A stretch of DNA of 64,000 bases, taken from the NCBI GenBank assembly GCA_036504595.1, contig DASXUX010000043.1, positions 61,967 to 125,966 on the forward strand. The letters are read 5' to 3'. The notes beneath the pieces are model-generated. The model was not told the origin of the DNA and did no database searches. It worked only from the letters and a program-made list of their open reading frames with translations. Shown here piece after piece: positions 8,586 to 17,159 of the stretch. The stretch comes from DASXUX01 sp036504595 (GTDB lineage: Bacteria; Planctomycetota; SZUA-567; H5-PLA8). Both the position numbers and the translations under genes were made by a program. How positions within the stretch are numbered: the stretch's first letter is position 1; the number at the start of each line of letters is the position of its first letter.

Positions 8586-10184
8586 TCACTCCATTCTCGG
8601 CTTCGTCCTCCAATCTACATCCTTGTCCCACCCGTACTTCTCCACCCGCGGCCGCCGCTCGCGCAGCCGTAGCGAGTCCAACCCCAGCCAGTAGCCCTTC
8701 GAGACATCGCGCTTGCCGGTGCACACCAGCCGCAGCCTGTGGACGCCCGCCTCCGGCCAGAAGTCCAGCAGCGGGAACTCGCGCACCTGGATCTCCGTAC
8801 TGTACAGGTCCAACGGCGTGCCGATCTTCACACCGTCAAGATACGCCTGGTAGATGCCGAAATCGTACGACGTGGTCAGCTTCAGCACCAGCCGCCGCGG
8901 TTCGCGTCGCTTGACCTCGAACGGAATCTCCACCCACGCTTCCGCGGCAGACGGCGGCTGGTAAAGCATCTGCACACCTTCGGTCCAGAAGCGCCCTTCC
9001 TGAACGATCGCCTGGCCAGCGCCGTGATGTTCCTGGGCGGTGAACTCCTTGCCCATGACGACCACGTCAATCTCCGGCAGGCGCCGCTGCGCAGCCGCCG
9101 GCATCACCGCGAAACGCTTGGGCTCGCCGAGTTGATACCAGAACGCGACGCTCGAGTAGTCGTCTTGCCGCTCGTTCCAACTCGTGCTTTCCCGCTTGGG
9201 ATTCTCGTCAGGAGAGATCCACCCCATGCGCTCAATGTTCACGCGCAGGGACTTCTGGAAAACAATCGGGTCGGCGAGGTGCCAGCGATACGCGCACGTC
9301 TTGCCGCCGAGCACATCGCCGCCGTCCGTGTGCGGCACGCCAAAGTACGGGAAGCTGCACGGCCGCAATCCCCATGCGCACAGGAAATAGTCCTCCGTTC
9401 CCGTACCCCAAATGGTCTTCTCGTCCTCGCCGTCTACGACGATCTTCTCGTCGCCTTCGCCGAACCAGCCCGGACTCCGCGAGCGCACGCATAGCACCGT
9501 GCCGACGTAATGTCCGCGCCCTTCGCCGTCGAAGATGAGATAGTCTCCGCCACCTTCCTTCAGCGGGTATTCCTGGCGATATTGCGCGTGGAAATACGGC
9601 GTGTCGGCCGGCAGCGCGTCCTTCTCAATCCAGTCAATGTTGTAGTAAAGGAGCGCAACCGGCTTGTCGCCGCCATTCTCGATTTCAATGCGCGCCGACT
9701 TGGCGAACGGCATCGGCCAGAAACAATTGTACGACGCTCCGCCTTCGACCTGCACCGGCAAGCTGTTCACCGCCATGCGCTCGCCAAAGCCGCAGGCGAA
9801 GAAATCGCCCACCGGCGCCTCGACCCCCGGTTTGTCGCGCCCGTCCCAGAAGATGCGCAGCACCATTTCGCGATGGTTCGCCGCGCCCTTTGGAGCCCAC
9901 GGATGCGGCTCCGGCCCCAGGAACGTCATCCACATGTGCGTGATGGTGCCCGGCCCCTTCAGGTCGGCCAGCACATGCGTCTTTCCCGGTGGCACATCAA
10001 CGTTGTCGCCATTGCTGTTCGGATCCGGCCGCCCATTGGGCAGCTTCGCCGTGGACGACACCCGCCGGCTCCGCCCGTCCCGCAGCCGCGTCAAATCCTC
10101 CAGTGTCGAAGCATGGGCGGTTGCATCGGCGAACCAGGCACACACAAATCCAAGCAGGACAAACCAGGCGCGGCGTCGGTTCAT
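8586..10184 (-). CDS. Secreted GH172 (DUF2961) family glycoside hydrolase
   Basis: A 532-residue exported protein. It has a signal peptide (MNRRRAWFVLLGFVCAWFAD, cleaved near ATAHA) followed by the DUF2961 fold. DUF2961 proteins are glycoside hydrolase family 172; characterised members act on alpha-D-fructofuranosides or arabinofuranosides. The family's active-site acids, as I recall E270 and E291 in the Bifidobacterium dentium enzyme, are 21 residues apart. Here E243 (FGEGDE) and E264 (GTGTEDYF) have the same spacing. A C-terminal beta-sandwich follows (about residues 400-530). ATG 10184 has GGAGGAG upstream. It diverges from a GH32-like gene, which fits a role in fructose-containing glycans. 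Substrate is inferred. Confidence 0.85.
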   Translation of the reverse strand: MNRRRAWFVLLGFVCAWFADATAHASTLEDLTRLRDGRSRRVSSTAKLPNGRPDPNSNGDNVDVPPGKTHVLADLKGPGTITHMWMTFLGPEPHPWAPKGAANHREMVLRIFWDGRDKPGVEAPVGDFFACGFGERMAVNSLPVQVEGGASYNCFWPMPFAKSARIEIENGGDKPVALLYYNIDWIEKDALPADTPYFHAQYRQEYPLKEGGGDYLIFDGEGRGHYVGTVLCVRSRSPGWFGEGDEKIVVDGEDEKTIWGTGTEDYFLCAWGLRPCSFPYFGVPHTDGGDVLGGKTCAYRWHLADPIVFQKSLRVNIERMGWISPDENPKRESTSWNERQDDYSSVAFWYQLGEPKRFAVMPAAAQRRLPEIDVVVMGKEFTAQEHHGAGQAIVQEGRFWTEGVQMLYQPPSAAEAWVEIPFEVKRREPRRLVLKLTTSYDFGIYQAYLDGVKIGTPLDLYSTEIQVREFPLLDFWPEAGVHRLRLVCTGKRDVSKGYWLGLDSLRLRERRPRVEKYGWDKDVDWRTKPRME

Positions 10185-10319
10185 CACAAAACTCCTCCAC
10201 ATCGGGCCGAGTGTCTCGAAGTTGGCTGGAATCAAGCTGGATAGAGCATACCACGCCTTTCGCGGTGTACCCAAGGAGACCTTCTTGCTCCCAGTGGCCA
10301 CTCCGAACAGGAGCCGAAT
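10185..10319. promoter_or_regulatory. Divergent promoter region of GH172 and GH32-like genes
   Basis: The 135 bases between the two divergent start codons must carry the promoters of both the GH172 unit (minus) and the GH32-like unit (plus). Both starts have strong Shine-Dalgarno sites (GGAGGAG on the minus strand, AGGAG on the plus strand). No operator palindrome or clear -35/-10 pair could be fixed by eye. Confidence 0.5.
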
Positions 10320-12473
10320 ATGCATCGTTTGAAGATGTGCTCAGTTATTCTCCTCGCCACTGCCGCGACACTGTCTCTGGCTGAGGAACCCATTCGCGAA
10401 AAGACCTTGGTGGCGTGGGTCTCTCCGGCTGAGCTGACCCAGCGTGGCGGCAGCGCGCTCACGCTCGAAAATGGCGACGACCATTTTGACGCGATCGTGT
10501 TGGGCGAACTGGCGCCGGGTAAATGGATGCCTGGCAGCAACTTTTACGACCGAACGCACAAAGACCAGAGCGCTTGGCCCGCCGAAACGGCGGACGCAAA
10601 GACCGTCGTGCAGATTGCCATCGTCTACAAGGGCAAAGAAATCAGCATCTTCCGGGACGGCAAGCCGTACGCGGCCTACCCGATTGGGCAGCTTCAGGAG
10701 TTTGGCTCCGCGTCCTTCGCCGTGATCGGCGTCCGCCATGTTGCCGCAGGCGGCGGCTGGTTTTCGGGAGCTATTCACGACGCGCGCATTTACCGCGGGG
10801 CACTCAGCGCCGAGCAGATTTCCGCGCTGAAGGCCGGCCAGCTTTCCGACCCGAAGCCGCTGGCGTGGTGGAATTTCAGCAGCGGCAAGGCTGAAGACGT
10901 GATGGGGGCTTTTCCGCAGACGAAACTTTTTGGCAAAGCGAAAGTCGCCGATGGCAAGCTGCAGTTGGACGGCGCGGGCAGCTATCTGGTCAGCGGCAAA
11001 GGCGAACTGGCGACATGGAAGGGTGCGGGAGCGCCTGCCGGAGTGGCTGTGGTCGGCGGCGATCCGGTGGCCGATGCGCGCGCGCTGCGGGAGAAACTCC
11101 TGGCCGATCCGCATCGGCCGGGCTACCACTTCGTGATTCCGGAAGACTACGCGATGCCGTTCGATCCGAACGGTGCGATCTACTGGAAGGGCCGCTATCA
11201 CCTCTTCTATATTTTCCAGGACCGCCGCGGGCACAACTGGGGGCACGCGTCGAGCACCGACATGTTCCACTGGCGGCATCATCCCACGGGCCTGACCGCC
11301 GGCATGTTCAGCGGCAACTGCTTCATTAACAAAGACGGCGTGCCGACGATGTGCTATCACCAGGTCGGCCAGGGCAACGCGATGGCTGTGGCTTTGGACG
11401 ATGAACTGAACGAGTGGAAGAAACTCGACAGCAATCCGATCACGCCCAAGACCCAGCCCGGCGATCCGCATCATAACAAGTACCGTTCGTGGGACCCTTA
11501 CGCGTGGATCGAAGACGGCTCGTACTACGCGATCTTCGGCGGGAATAAGCCGGGCGTTGCGAAGGCGCCCAAGCTGGAAGGCGAGTGGACCTACGTCGGC
11601 GACTTGATGGCGGGTCCGGTCGAAGGCGTCTCGATCAACGAAGATGTTTCGTGCGCCGATTTCTTCAAGCTGGGCGACAAACGCATGCTGCTGTGCATCA
11701 GCCACAAACTGGGTTGCCGCTATTACCTTGGCGAGTGGAAGAACGAGCAGTTCCATCCGACGTTCCACGAAAAAATGAGCTGGGTAGACAATTCGTACTT
11801 CGCGCCGGAGAGCCTGCTCGACGACAAGGGCCGCCGCATCATGTGGGCGTGGCTCTTTGACGAGCCCGGTTTCAAAATGCATCGCCGCAACGGCTGGTCG
11901 GGAACGATGTCCCTCCCGCGCCAGCTTCTGCTCGGTGAAGGTAGCGCCGGCCTCCGTGCCGGTAGCTTGCACATGCGCCCGGTCGATGAGATCAAGGACT
12001 TGCGCTACGACGAGCAAACCACCGAGAACGTTACGCTCGACGCCGACAAAGAAGTACGTATGGAAAAGATCGCCGGAAACAGCCTTGAACTGCTGATCGA
12101 AATCGAGCCGCAAGGGGCCAAGCAGTGCGGCGTGAAGATCTGCTGTTCGCCCGACGGCGCCGAACAGACGCTGGTCTATTACGATGCCACGGACCAGAAG
12201 CTGAAGATCGACGTGACGAAAGCCAGTCTCAGCGAAGGCCCCAAAAACATCGAAGCCGGCCCCTTTGCGCTGAAAGACGGCGAGAGCCTTTCGCTGCGCG
12301 TGTTCATCGACAAGTCCGTGGTGGAAGCCTTCGCCAACGAGCGGCAGGCCGCGATGCGGCGCATCTATCCAACGCGCGCCGACAGCACCGGCGTGGCGCT
12401 CTTCGCCAAAGGCGGCGCCGCGAAGGTGCGCAGCGTGAAAGGCTGGAAGATGGCGCCGAGCAACTCATACTAG
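10320..12473 (+). CDS. Secreted LamG + GH32-like glycoside hydrolase (paralog 1)
   Basis: A 717-residue exported protein: signal peptide (1-21), LamG/concanavalin-like domain (about 25-175), then a five-bladed GH32-type catalytic module and a C-terminal beta-sandwich (to 715). GH32 enzymes cleave fructosides such as sucrose, levan and inulin. The nucleophile motif is FDPNG (D282), and the RDP-type motif is WDP (D392). The usual general-acid motif (E directly before C) is absent: the sequence is NEDVSC, with serine 444 before C445 and glutamate 441 four residues before the cysteine. Paralog 2 has the same arrangement. A short piece of the 46-bp palindrome is in frame at residues 541-549. Activity is therefore uncertain, but the fold assignment is good. 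ATG 10320 follows AGGAG. Confidence 0.85.
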   Translation: MHRLKMCSVILLATAATLSLAEEPIREKTLVAWVSPAELTQRGGSALTLENGDDHFDAIVLGELAPGKWMPGSNFYDRTHKDQSAWPAETADAKTVVQIAIVYKGKEISIFRDGKPYAAYPIGQLQEFGSASFAVIGVRHVAAGGGWFSGAIHDARIYRGALSAEQISALKAGQLSDPKPLAWWNFSSGKAEDVMGAFPQTKLFGKAKVADGKLQLDGAGSYLVSGKGELATWKGAGAPAGVAVVGGDPVADARALREKLLADPHRPGYHFVIPEDYAMPFDPNGAIYWKGRYHLFYIFQDRRGHNWGHASSTDMFHWRHHPTGLTAGMFSGNCFINKDGVPTMCYHQVGQGNAMAVALDDELNEWKKLDSNPITPKTQPGDPHHNKYRSWDPYAWIEDGSYYAIFGGNKPGVAKAPKLEGEWTYVGDLMAGPVEGVSINEDVSCADFFKLGDKRMLLCISHKLGCRYYLGEWKNEQFHPTFHEKMSWVDNSYFAPESLLDDKGRRIMWAWLFDEPGFKMHRRNGWSGTMSLPRQLLLGEGSAGLRAGSLHMRPVDEIKDLRYDEQTTENVTLDADKEVRMEKIAGNSLELLIEIEPQGAKQCGVKICCSPDGAEQTLVYYDATDQKLKIDVTKASLSEGPKNIEAGPFALKDGESLSLRVFIDKSVVEAFANERQAAMRRIYPTRADSTGVALFAKGGAAKVRSVKGWKMAPSNSY
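11940..11966. repeat. 46-bp palindrome family, partial in-frame copy in GH32-like gene 1
   Basis: This 27-bp segment starts GGTAGCGCCGGCCTCCGTGC and returns to GGTAG, matching the left half of the 46-bp element. It encodes GSAGLRAGS, a reading frame different from the other GH32 copies. Paralog 2 has about six fewer residues at this point (LGEDGTLRMRP against LGEGSAGLRAGSLHMRP), which supports insertion. Confidence 0.75.
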
Positions 12474-12510
12474 AAACTTCACCGTTGCGGCGGTACTGGA
12501 GTATGGTACT

Positions 12511-12774
12511 ATGTCAAGGAGAGGCAAGACGCTCAGGCAGGTCTTTGAAGACCCTGTGCGTTCGGACGTCGCGTGGAACGATATTGAGAGCCTCTTGCGC
12601 GCGCTTGGGGCGGAGATCACGCAAGGCAGCGGCTCACGGGTGCGCATTGCGCTGAATGGCGTGCGTGCAGTGTTCCATCGGCCGCATCCGTCGCCGGCAA
12701 CCGACAAGGGCGCGCTGAAGTCTGTGCGCAGGTTCTTGCGCGAGGCAGGAGTTTCAGAAAATGCTGAAATATAA
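12511..12774 (+). CDS. hicA: HicA-type mRNA interferase toxin
   Basis: An 87-residue protein of the HicA double-stranded-RNA-binding-like fold, which cleaves mRNAs when not bound by HicB. It carries the family segment EITQGSGSRVRIAL followed by AVFHRPHPSPATDKGALKSV and a helical end. The catalytic histidine in this branch is probably in FHRPHP rather than in the GSH motif of other HicA proteins, where this protein has GSR. Its end overlaps the hicB start by 14 bases, typical for a coupled toxin-antitoxin pair. A GGAG lies upstream of ATG, within a partly symmetric stretch (GTACTGGAGTATGGTAC, 12494-12510) that could be an autoregulatory site. Confidence 0.88.
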   Translation: MSRRGKTLRQVFEDPVRSDVAWNDIESLLRALGAEITQGSGSRVRIALNGVRAVFHRPHPSPATDKGALKSVRRFLREAGVSENAEI

Positions 12775-13099
12775 GGGATACACGGGCTGGTTTGAATTGG
12801 ACTCTGAGGCAAAGATCTTCCACGGGGAAGTTTTCGGCACGCGAGATGTCATCACGTTCCAGGGACGAACCGCCGAGGAACTCGAACACGCTTTTCGCGA
12901 CTCGGTGGACGATTATCTGGCCTTCTGCCGCGAGCGTGGCGAAAGCCCGGACAAACCCTACTCCGGCAAGCTGAATCTGCGCCTGCCGAAGGAACTGCAC
13001 AAGGCGATCGCGGCACTGGCGCGCGCTGAGGGAATCAGCTTGAACGACCTGATCGTTGCGGCATTGCAGCGGCGCGTCCAGCGCCGCGCCCGCGGCTGA
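12761..13099 (+). CDS. hicB: HicB antitoxin with ribbon-helix-helix domain
   Basis: A 112-residue antitoxin. Residues 1-70 form the HicB RNase-H-like part (YTGWFELDSEAKIFHGEVFG, then DVITFQGRTAEELEHAFRDS). Residues 70-110 are a ribbon-helix-helix DNA-binding domain (LNLRLPKELHKAIAALARAE). It would bind and block HicA and repress its own operon. It overlaps hicA by 14 bases. The pair lies between two paralogous GH32-like genes and may have been inserted between them, or the genes may have duplicated around it. Confidence 0.9.
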   Translation: MLKYKGYTGWFELDSEAKIFHGEVFGTRDVITFQGRTAEELEHAFRDSVDDYLAFCRERGESPDKPYSGKLNLRLPKELHKAIAALARAEGISLNDLIVAALQRRVQRRARG

Positions 13100-13147
13100 G
13101 GAGTTCTTGTATGGACGATGCAGTCGTTTGCGGAGGGGGATGATTCA

Positions 13148-14833
13148 ATGTTCTTTTCCAAGGAAGTGCTTTTGTTCGCCGCGGTTGCGGCGTGCTTCAG
13201 CGCCCTGGCGCAGGCAGAAGACATGGGCCGCTTGATCGAGAACGCTCGCCAGTTGCGCGAGAAACTTCTCAGGGACCCGCACCGGCCGACGTACCACATC
13301 GTCGCTCCCGAAGGCGTGTGCGCGCCGTTCGATCCCAATGGCGCGCTCTACTGGAAGGGGCGCTATCACCTGATGTACATCGTCCAGACGGAGAAAGGGC
13401 ACTGTTGGGCGCACATCTCCAGCAAGGACTTGGTGTACTGGCGGCAGCACCCGTTGGCACTGCAACCCGGCGAAGGCGACGAGGGCATCTACAGCGGCGG
13501 CGCGGCGCTGGACAAAAATGGGGTGCCGACGATCACGTATTGGGGCCTGGGCAAACCGCGCGGCATTTGCATCGCGACCAGCACGGATGAGAACCTCGAC
13601 GTGTGGACCAAAAGCCCGCACAACCCTGTCATCAAAGAGACGCAGCACGGCCTGGCCGTCATTCCGGCCGAGGTAGCGCCGGCCTCCGTGCCGGCCGGCA
13701 GGGACGCCGGCGCTACCGTCTATGGCGCGGCCGATCCGTCGCAAATCTGGATCAAGGACGGACGCTATTACATGCTCACCGGCAATCTCCTTGTCCTGCG
13801 CGAATTCGGCCTGAAGCGCAAGCAGCCAGAGCACCTCGGCGACACGCTGTCCTTGTTCGTTTCAGACGATCTGGCGAAGTGGACGTACCTGCATCCGTTC
13901 TACAAATCCGACCGCAAGTGGACGCAGGAAAACGAAGACGACATGTGCCCGGACTTCTTCGCGCTGCCATCGAAGCCCGGTGGGGTAGCGCCGGCCTCCG
14001 CGCCGGCGGGCAGAGACGCCAGCGCTACCACGGCCGGCACGGAGGCCGGCGCTACCAGGCACATGATCCTGTTCATCAGCCACAATCTCGGCTGCCAGTA
14101 CTATGTCGGCCGCTACGCTAACGACCGCTTCACGCCCGAAACGCACGGCCGCATGACGTGGGTGGACAACGCATTCTTTGCGCCCGAATCGCTGAGCGAC
14201 GACAAAGGCCGGCGCATTATGTGGTCGTGGATTTTCGACCAGCGCAAACCCGAGACGCGCAAGGCCAGCCAGTGGTCGGGCGAATTGTCTCTGCCGCGGG
14301 AGCTCTGGCTGGGCGAAGACGGAACGCTTCGCATGCGCCCGGTCGAAGAACTGCAGAAGCTGCGCTACAACCCGCAGACCGTCGAGAGCGTCAGCGTTGA
14401 ATCCGGTAAAGATGTGGTGCTCGACAAGATCAAAGGCAACACGCTTGAGTTGCTGCTGGAGATCGACCCGCAAGGCGCCAAACAAGTCGGCGTGAAAGTG
14501 TGCCGTTCGCCAGACGGCGCCGAAGAGACGGCCGTCTTCTACGACGCCACTGAACAAAAGTTGAAAGTGGATGTGACGAAGGCCAGCCTTGGCGAAGGCC
14601 CAAAGAACGTCGAGGCCGGCCCATTCGCCCTGAAGGATGGCGAGCCGCTCACGCTTCGCGTGTTCGTGGACCGCTCAGTAGTCGAAGCCTTCGCCAACGA
14701 CCGGCAAGGCGTGATGCGCCGCCTGTACCCGACTAAGGCCGACAGCGTGGGCGTGTCGCTCTTTTCGCTAGGCGGCACCGCGAAGTTTCGTGTGATCAAA
14801 GCGTGGGAGATGATGGCGAGCAATCCGCACTAG
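13148..14833 (+). CDS. Secreted GH32-like glycoside hydrolase (paralog 2)
   Basis: A 561-residue exported protein with a signal peptide (MFFSKEVLLFAAVAACFSAL, cleaved near AQA) and no LamG domain. It is otherwise closely related to the GH32 part of the gene at 10320. Motifs: FDPNG (nucleophile D62), AADP (D196 in place of RDP), and NEDDMCPDFF, with methionine 266 rather than glutamate before C267 and glutamate 263 four residues before it. Two blocks of the 46-bp palindrome family add peptides at residues 175-190 and 279-303 that paralog 1 lacks. I chose ATG 13148 because GGAGGGGG precedes it and the signal peptide starts there; an upstream ATG at 13118 gives an odd acidic leader. Hydrolase activity is uncertain. 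Confidence 0.83.
   Translation: MFFSKEVLLFAAVAACFSALAQAEDMGRLIENARQLREKLLRDPHRPTYHIVAPEGVCAPFDPNGALYWKGRYHLMYIVQTEKGHCWAHISSKDLVYWRQHPLALQPGEGDEGIYSGGAALDKNGVPTITYWGLGKPRGICIATSTDENLDVWTKSPHNPVIKETQHGLAVIPAEVAPASVPAGRDAGATVYGAADPSQIWIKDGRYYMLTGNLLVLREFGLKRKQPEHLGDTLSLFVSDDLAKWTYLHPFYKSDRKWTQENEDDMCPDFFALPSKPGGVAPASAPAGRDASATTAGTEAGATRHMILFISHNLGCQYYVGRYANDRFTPETHGRMTWVDNAFFAPESLSDDKGRRIMWSWIFDQRKPETRKASQWSGELSLPRELWLGEDGTLRMRPVEELQKLRYNPQTVESVSVESGKDVVLDKIKGNTLELLLEIDPQGAKQVGVKVCRSPDGAEETAVFYDATEQKLKVDVTKASLGEGPKNVEAGPFALKDGEPLTLRVFVDRSVVEAFANDRQGVMRRLYPTKADSVGVSLFSLGGTAKFRVIKAWEMMASNPH
13672..13717. repeat. 46-bp palindrome, in-frame copy in GH32-like gene 2 (first)
   Basis: A full 46-bp element. 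Its arms are GGTAGCGCCGGC and GCCGGCGCTACC (12 bp, perfect), around a centre that itself contains the palindrome TGCCGGCCGGCA. It encodes VAPASVPAGRDAGAT. The GH32 paralog at 10320 has no such residues at the matching place. Confidence 0.9.
13984..14056. repeat. 46-bp palindrome, in-frame copy in GH32-like gene 2 (second) plus extra half-copy
   Basis: A full 46-bp element (13984-14029, arms GGTAGCGCCGGC and GCCAGCGCTACC, one mismatch) is followed directly by a 27-bp right half (14030-14056). It encodes VAPASAPAGRDASAT and then TAGTEAGAT. Paralog 1 goes from FFKLGDKRMLL directly where this gene has a roughly 25-residue insert between FFALPS and MILFISHNLG. Confidence 0.9.
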
Positions 14834-14920
14834 CGGCAGGTTTCAAGTTCTGGCTTCGTCACCGCGCCGTCCTCTGTTGGCTGGACACGCCAACTTTCAC
14901 AAGCGTTCTCCAACTGCTTT

Positions 14921-15013
14921 CAACACGGAGACACAGAGGGCACAGAGGGCACAGAGAAAGAATAGAATAAAAAGAACCTCTGTGGGCTCTGTGTTCTCCG
15001 TGCCTCTGTGTTG
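14921..15013. repeat. Large CACAGAGG inverted repeat between convergent genes
   Basis: Two arms of about 35 bp (CAACACGGAGACACAGAGGG... and ...CCTCTGTGTTG) face each other across an AT-rich spacer of about 22 bases (AAAGAATAGAATAAAAAGAA). It lies between the 3' ends of the GH32-like gene 2 and yidC, which converge. Transcribed from either side it would form a long stem, so it may work as a two-way terminator. Confidence 0.75.
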
Positions 15014-15042
15014 AAGGCTGTTCGTTGCGCTGGACTGAACAA

Positions 15043-17061
15043 TTATCGCCGCTGTTTTCCGCCCGCCGATTGCGACAGCTTGGCCGGCATCTGCATCCCA
15101 GGTCCGATGTCTGCGACAGACGCCGGCGGGATCAGGAACTTTCGGATGTACCAAACTTCAATCATGCTGAAGACGGCGCTGGTGGCGAAGTAGATCATCA
15201 GTCCGGCCGGCATCCCGTAGAACATGAACGTAAACATGACCGGCATGTAGCTCATCATCTTGCGCTGCATTTCCTGCTGCGGATCGTCGCTCTTGGGCTG
15301 CTGCGGAGCCACCTTCATCTGAACAAGCTGCAGCACCAGATAGATCAGAGGCAGCAGGTTCAGCACGTTCGGCCAGAATGGCAGAGCCATGAAGTGATCG
15401 GGCGCTGAAAGATCCTTTACCCACAGGAACTCCGCGCCGCGAATCTCGTACGCACGGCTGAACACTCCATACAGCGCCGACAAGATGGGAATCTGCACCA
15501 GCATCGGCAGGCAGCCGCCGGCGGGGCTGACGCCCGCCTTCTTGTACAAGTCTTGCGTTTCCTGCGTCATCTTCTGCTTGGCCGCCATGGTGGTCTGGCC
15601 GGCGTACCGCTCCTGAATCTTCTTCAGTTCCGGCTGCAGCTTCTGCATCTTGCTCATGGAAATCGTGGCTTTGCGCTGCGTCGGGTGCAGAGCCAGCTTG
15701 ATCATCAGCGTCAACAGGATCACCGCGACGCCGTAGTTGGCCACGACTTTCGTCAGCCCGTGGAAGAGCCAGAGGAGCTGTGCGCCGAGCCAATCGACGC
15801 GAGGCCAGCGCCAGTTGAATGCCTCGAAGTACTGGATCGATTCGGTCAGGTACAACCGTTCGGTGGGCTTGAGCTGGCTCTCGACTTTGTTGAGTTCCAC
15901 GTCGCTGCTGGGGCCGACGTAGATCGCATACGGGTCGGCGGAACTCGTTTTGCCGGTTTCGAGCGCGGTTTCATTGGCTTTGCGAGTGGCCAGCAGGGCG
16001 ATGTTGGGCTCTTCAAGACGTTTGTCGGAGTCGTCGGGCTTGCCTTTCACTTCGACGGTGGAGAGTTTGATGAGCTGATTTGGGTTGAGCGAAATCAGCA
16101 TCGACTGGAAGAACCGGTTCTTCACCGAACCCCAGAGATTCTCCTCCATTGAAATGGATGCCTTCTCGCCGCCTTTTGCCGCTGTCGCCGCGTCGATGAG
16201 CTTAACTTCCGGGCTCTCCGCGGATTGTCCGGCTGCCGGCCGGCTGCGGCCAGCCAAATCCGCTCGAATAAAAACGCCGCCATACGAGGACGCCTTCGGA
16301 TTTTCCTTGGGGCCGTCTAGCAGAATTCCGCCGGGGCCGTAAATCTGGTACGTGTACGTCGCTGGCGCGCCGGAGTTGTTCGTCACGGCGACGTCGATTC
16401 CGACGTAGTAGCGGTCTTTGTACAAGGTAAAGGTCTTGGTGAGGCCAAAGTTTTTGTCGAGCGCCAGCGTGTAGGAGACGGTGCGCTTTCCGTCCGCGTC
16501 GAAGGTCTGGCTATCGCTGGCCAGCTTCCAGTTGCGGGCGTTGGGAGCTTTGCGTGCGCCGCTCGTGGCGTCGAAAGCAACGCGCTCGTCTTTCTTGGAC
16601 GGTTCCGGCGGGCCGATTTCAAAAAGCGGTATGGAACCGGAGAGTTTCGCCGGGTCGATCACGCCGAGCATTTCGAGGCCTTTGTGCTCCTTCTTGGCCG
16701 GGTCGATGGAGACATTGCGCAACGTCGCTTCGCTGATCGCCGCGCCCTTTGCGGTGAGCACCACGTGAAGTTCGTCGGTGTCAATGGCGACATCCGGCGC
16801 AGTGGGCTCTTCAGGAACCGCAGGGGCTTCGGCGGGTGTTTGGGCTTCGGCCTTCTTTGTTTCGGCGGAGCCGATTGACGTCGTCTGCGTCTTGGCGGGT
16901 TCAACCGGCTGTGTTGTCTGCGTGACCTCAGGGTGCGTCAGGCGCCACTGGCGGATTTCTTCCGCGCGTTTGGCCTGCAAGTACCACTGCCCGCCGACGA
17001 GCATCAGCACGGCGATGATCAGGCCGCCCACGGTTACTGCGTCGAACTTCTTTTCTGCCAT
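15043..17061 (-). CDS. yidC: Membrane protein insertase YidC
   Basis: Inserts and folds inner-membrane proteins, alone or with SecYEG. The product is 672 residues: an N-terminal anchor (about 9-26), a Pro/Glu/Thr-rich linker, a large periplasmic beta-domain (about 90-420), and a conserved five-helix core (about 435-640) with the stretch KMQKLQPELKKIQERY and a C-terminal PVMFTFMFYGMPAGLMIYF segment. The hydrophilic-groove arginine of Escherichia coli YidC appears to be lysine here (MIKLALHPTQ). It is last in the unit rnpA-yidD-yidC, the usual neighbourhood. The gap to yidD is 98 bases and holds a dispersed repeat. Confidence 0.95.
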   Translation of the reverse strand: MAEKKFDAVTVGGLIIAVLMLVGGQWYLQAKRAEEIRQWRLTHPEVTQTTQPVEPAKTQTTSIGSAETKKAEAQTPAEAPAVPEEPTAPDVAIDTDELHVVLTAKGAAISEATLRNVSIDPAKKEHKGLEMLGVIDPAKLSGSIPLFEIGPPEPSKKDERVAFDATSGARKAPNARNWKLASDSQTFDADGKRTVSYTLALDKNFGLTKTFTLYKDRYYVGIDVAVTNNSGAPATYTYQIYGPGGILLDGPKENPKASSYGGVFIRADLAGRSRPAAGQSAESPEVKLIDAATAAKGGEKASISMEENLWGSVKNRFFQSMLISLNPNQLIKLSTVEVKGKPDDSDKRLEEPNIALLATRKANETALETGKTSSADPYAIYVGPSSDVELNKVESQLKPTERLYLTESIQYFEAFNWRWPRVDWLGAQLLWLFHGLTKVVANYGVAVILLTLMIKLALHPTQRKATISMSKMQKLQPELKKIQERYAGQTTMAAKQKMTQETQDLYKKAGVSPAGGCLPMLVQIPILSALYGVFSRAYEIRGAEFLWVKDLSAPDHFMALPFWPNVLNLLPLIYLVLQLVQMKVAPQQPKSDDPQQEMQRKMMSYMPVMFTFMFYGMPAGLMIYFATSAVFSMIEVWYIRKFLIPPASVADIGPGMQMPAKLSQSAGGKQRR

Positions 17062-17111
17062 AGCGCTTCCTAGTGCTGAGTGGGTAAGACAAATTCGGCC
17101 CTGCGGGCCGG

Positions 17112-17138
17112 CCGCTCCCTTACGGTCGCGGTTCTGAT
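17112..17138. repeat. Dispersed 27-bp repeat (CCGCTCCCTTACGG family), copy 2
   Basis: Identical over its length to the copy at 402-428. It sits in the leader between yidD and yidC, about 50 bases upstream of the yidC start codon. Confidence 0.8.
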
Positions 17139-17159
17139 TCCACTGCTAACTGCCGCTGC

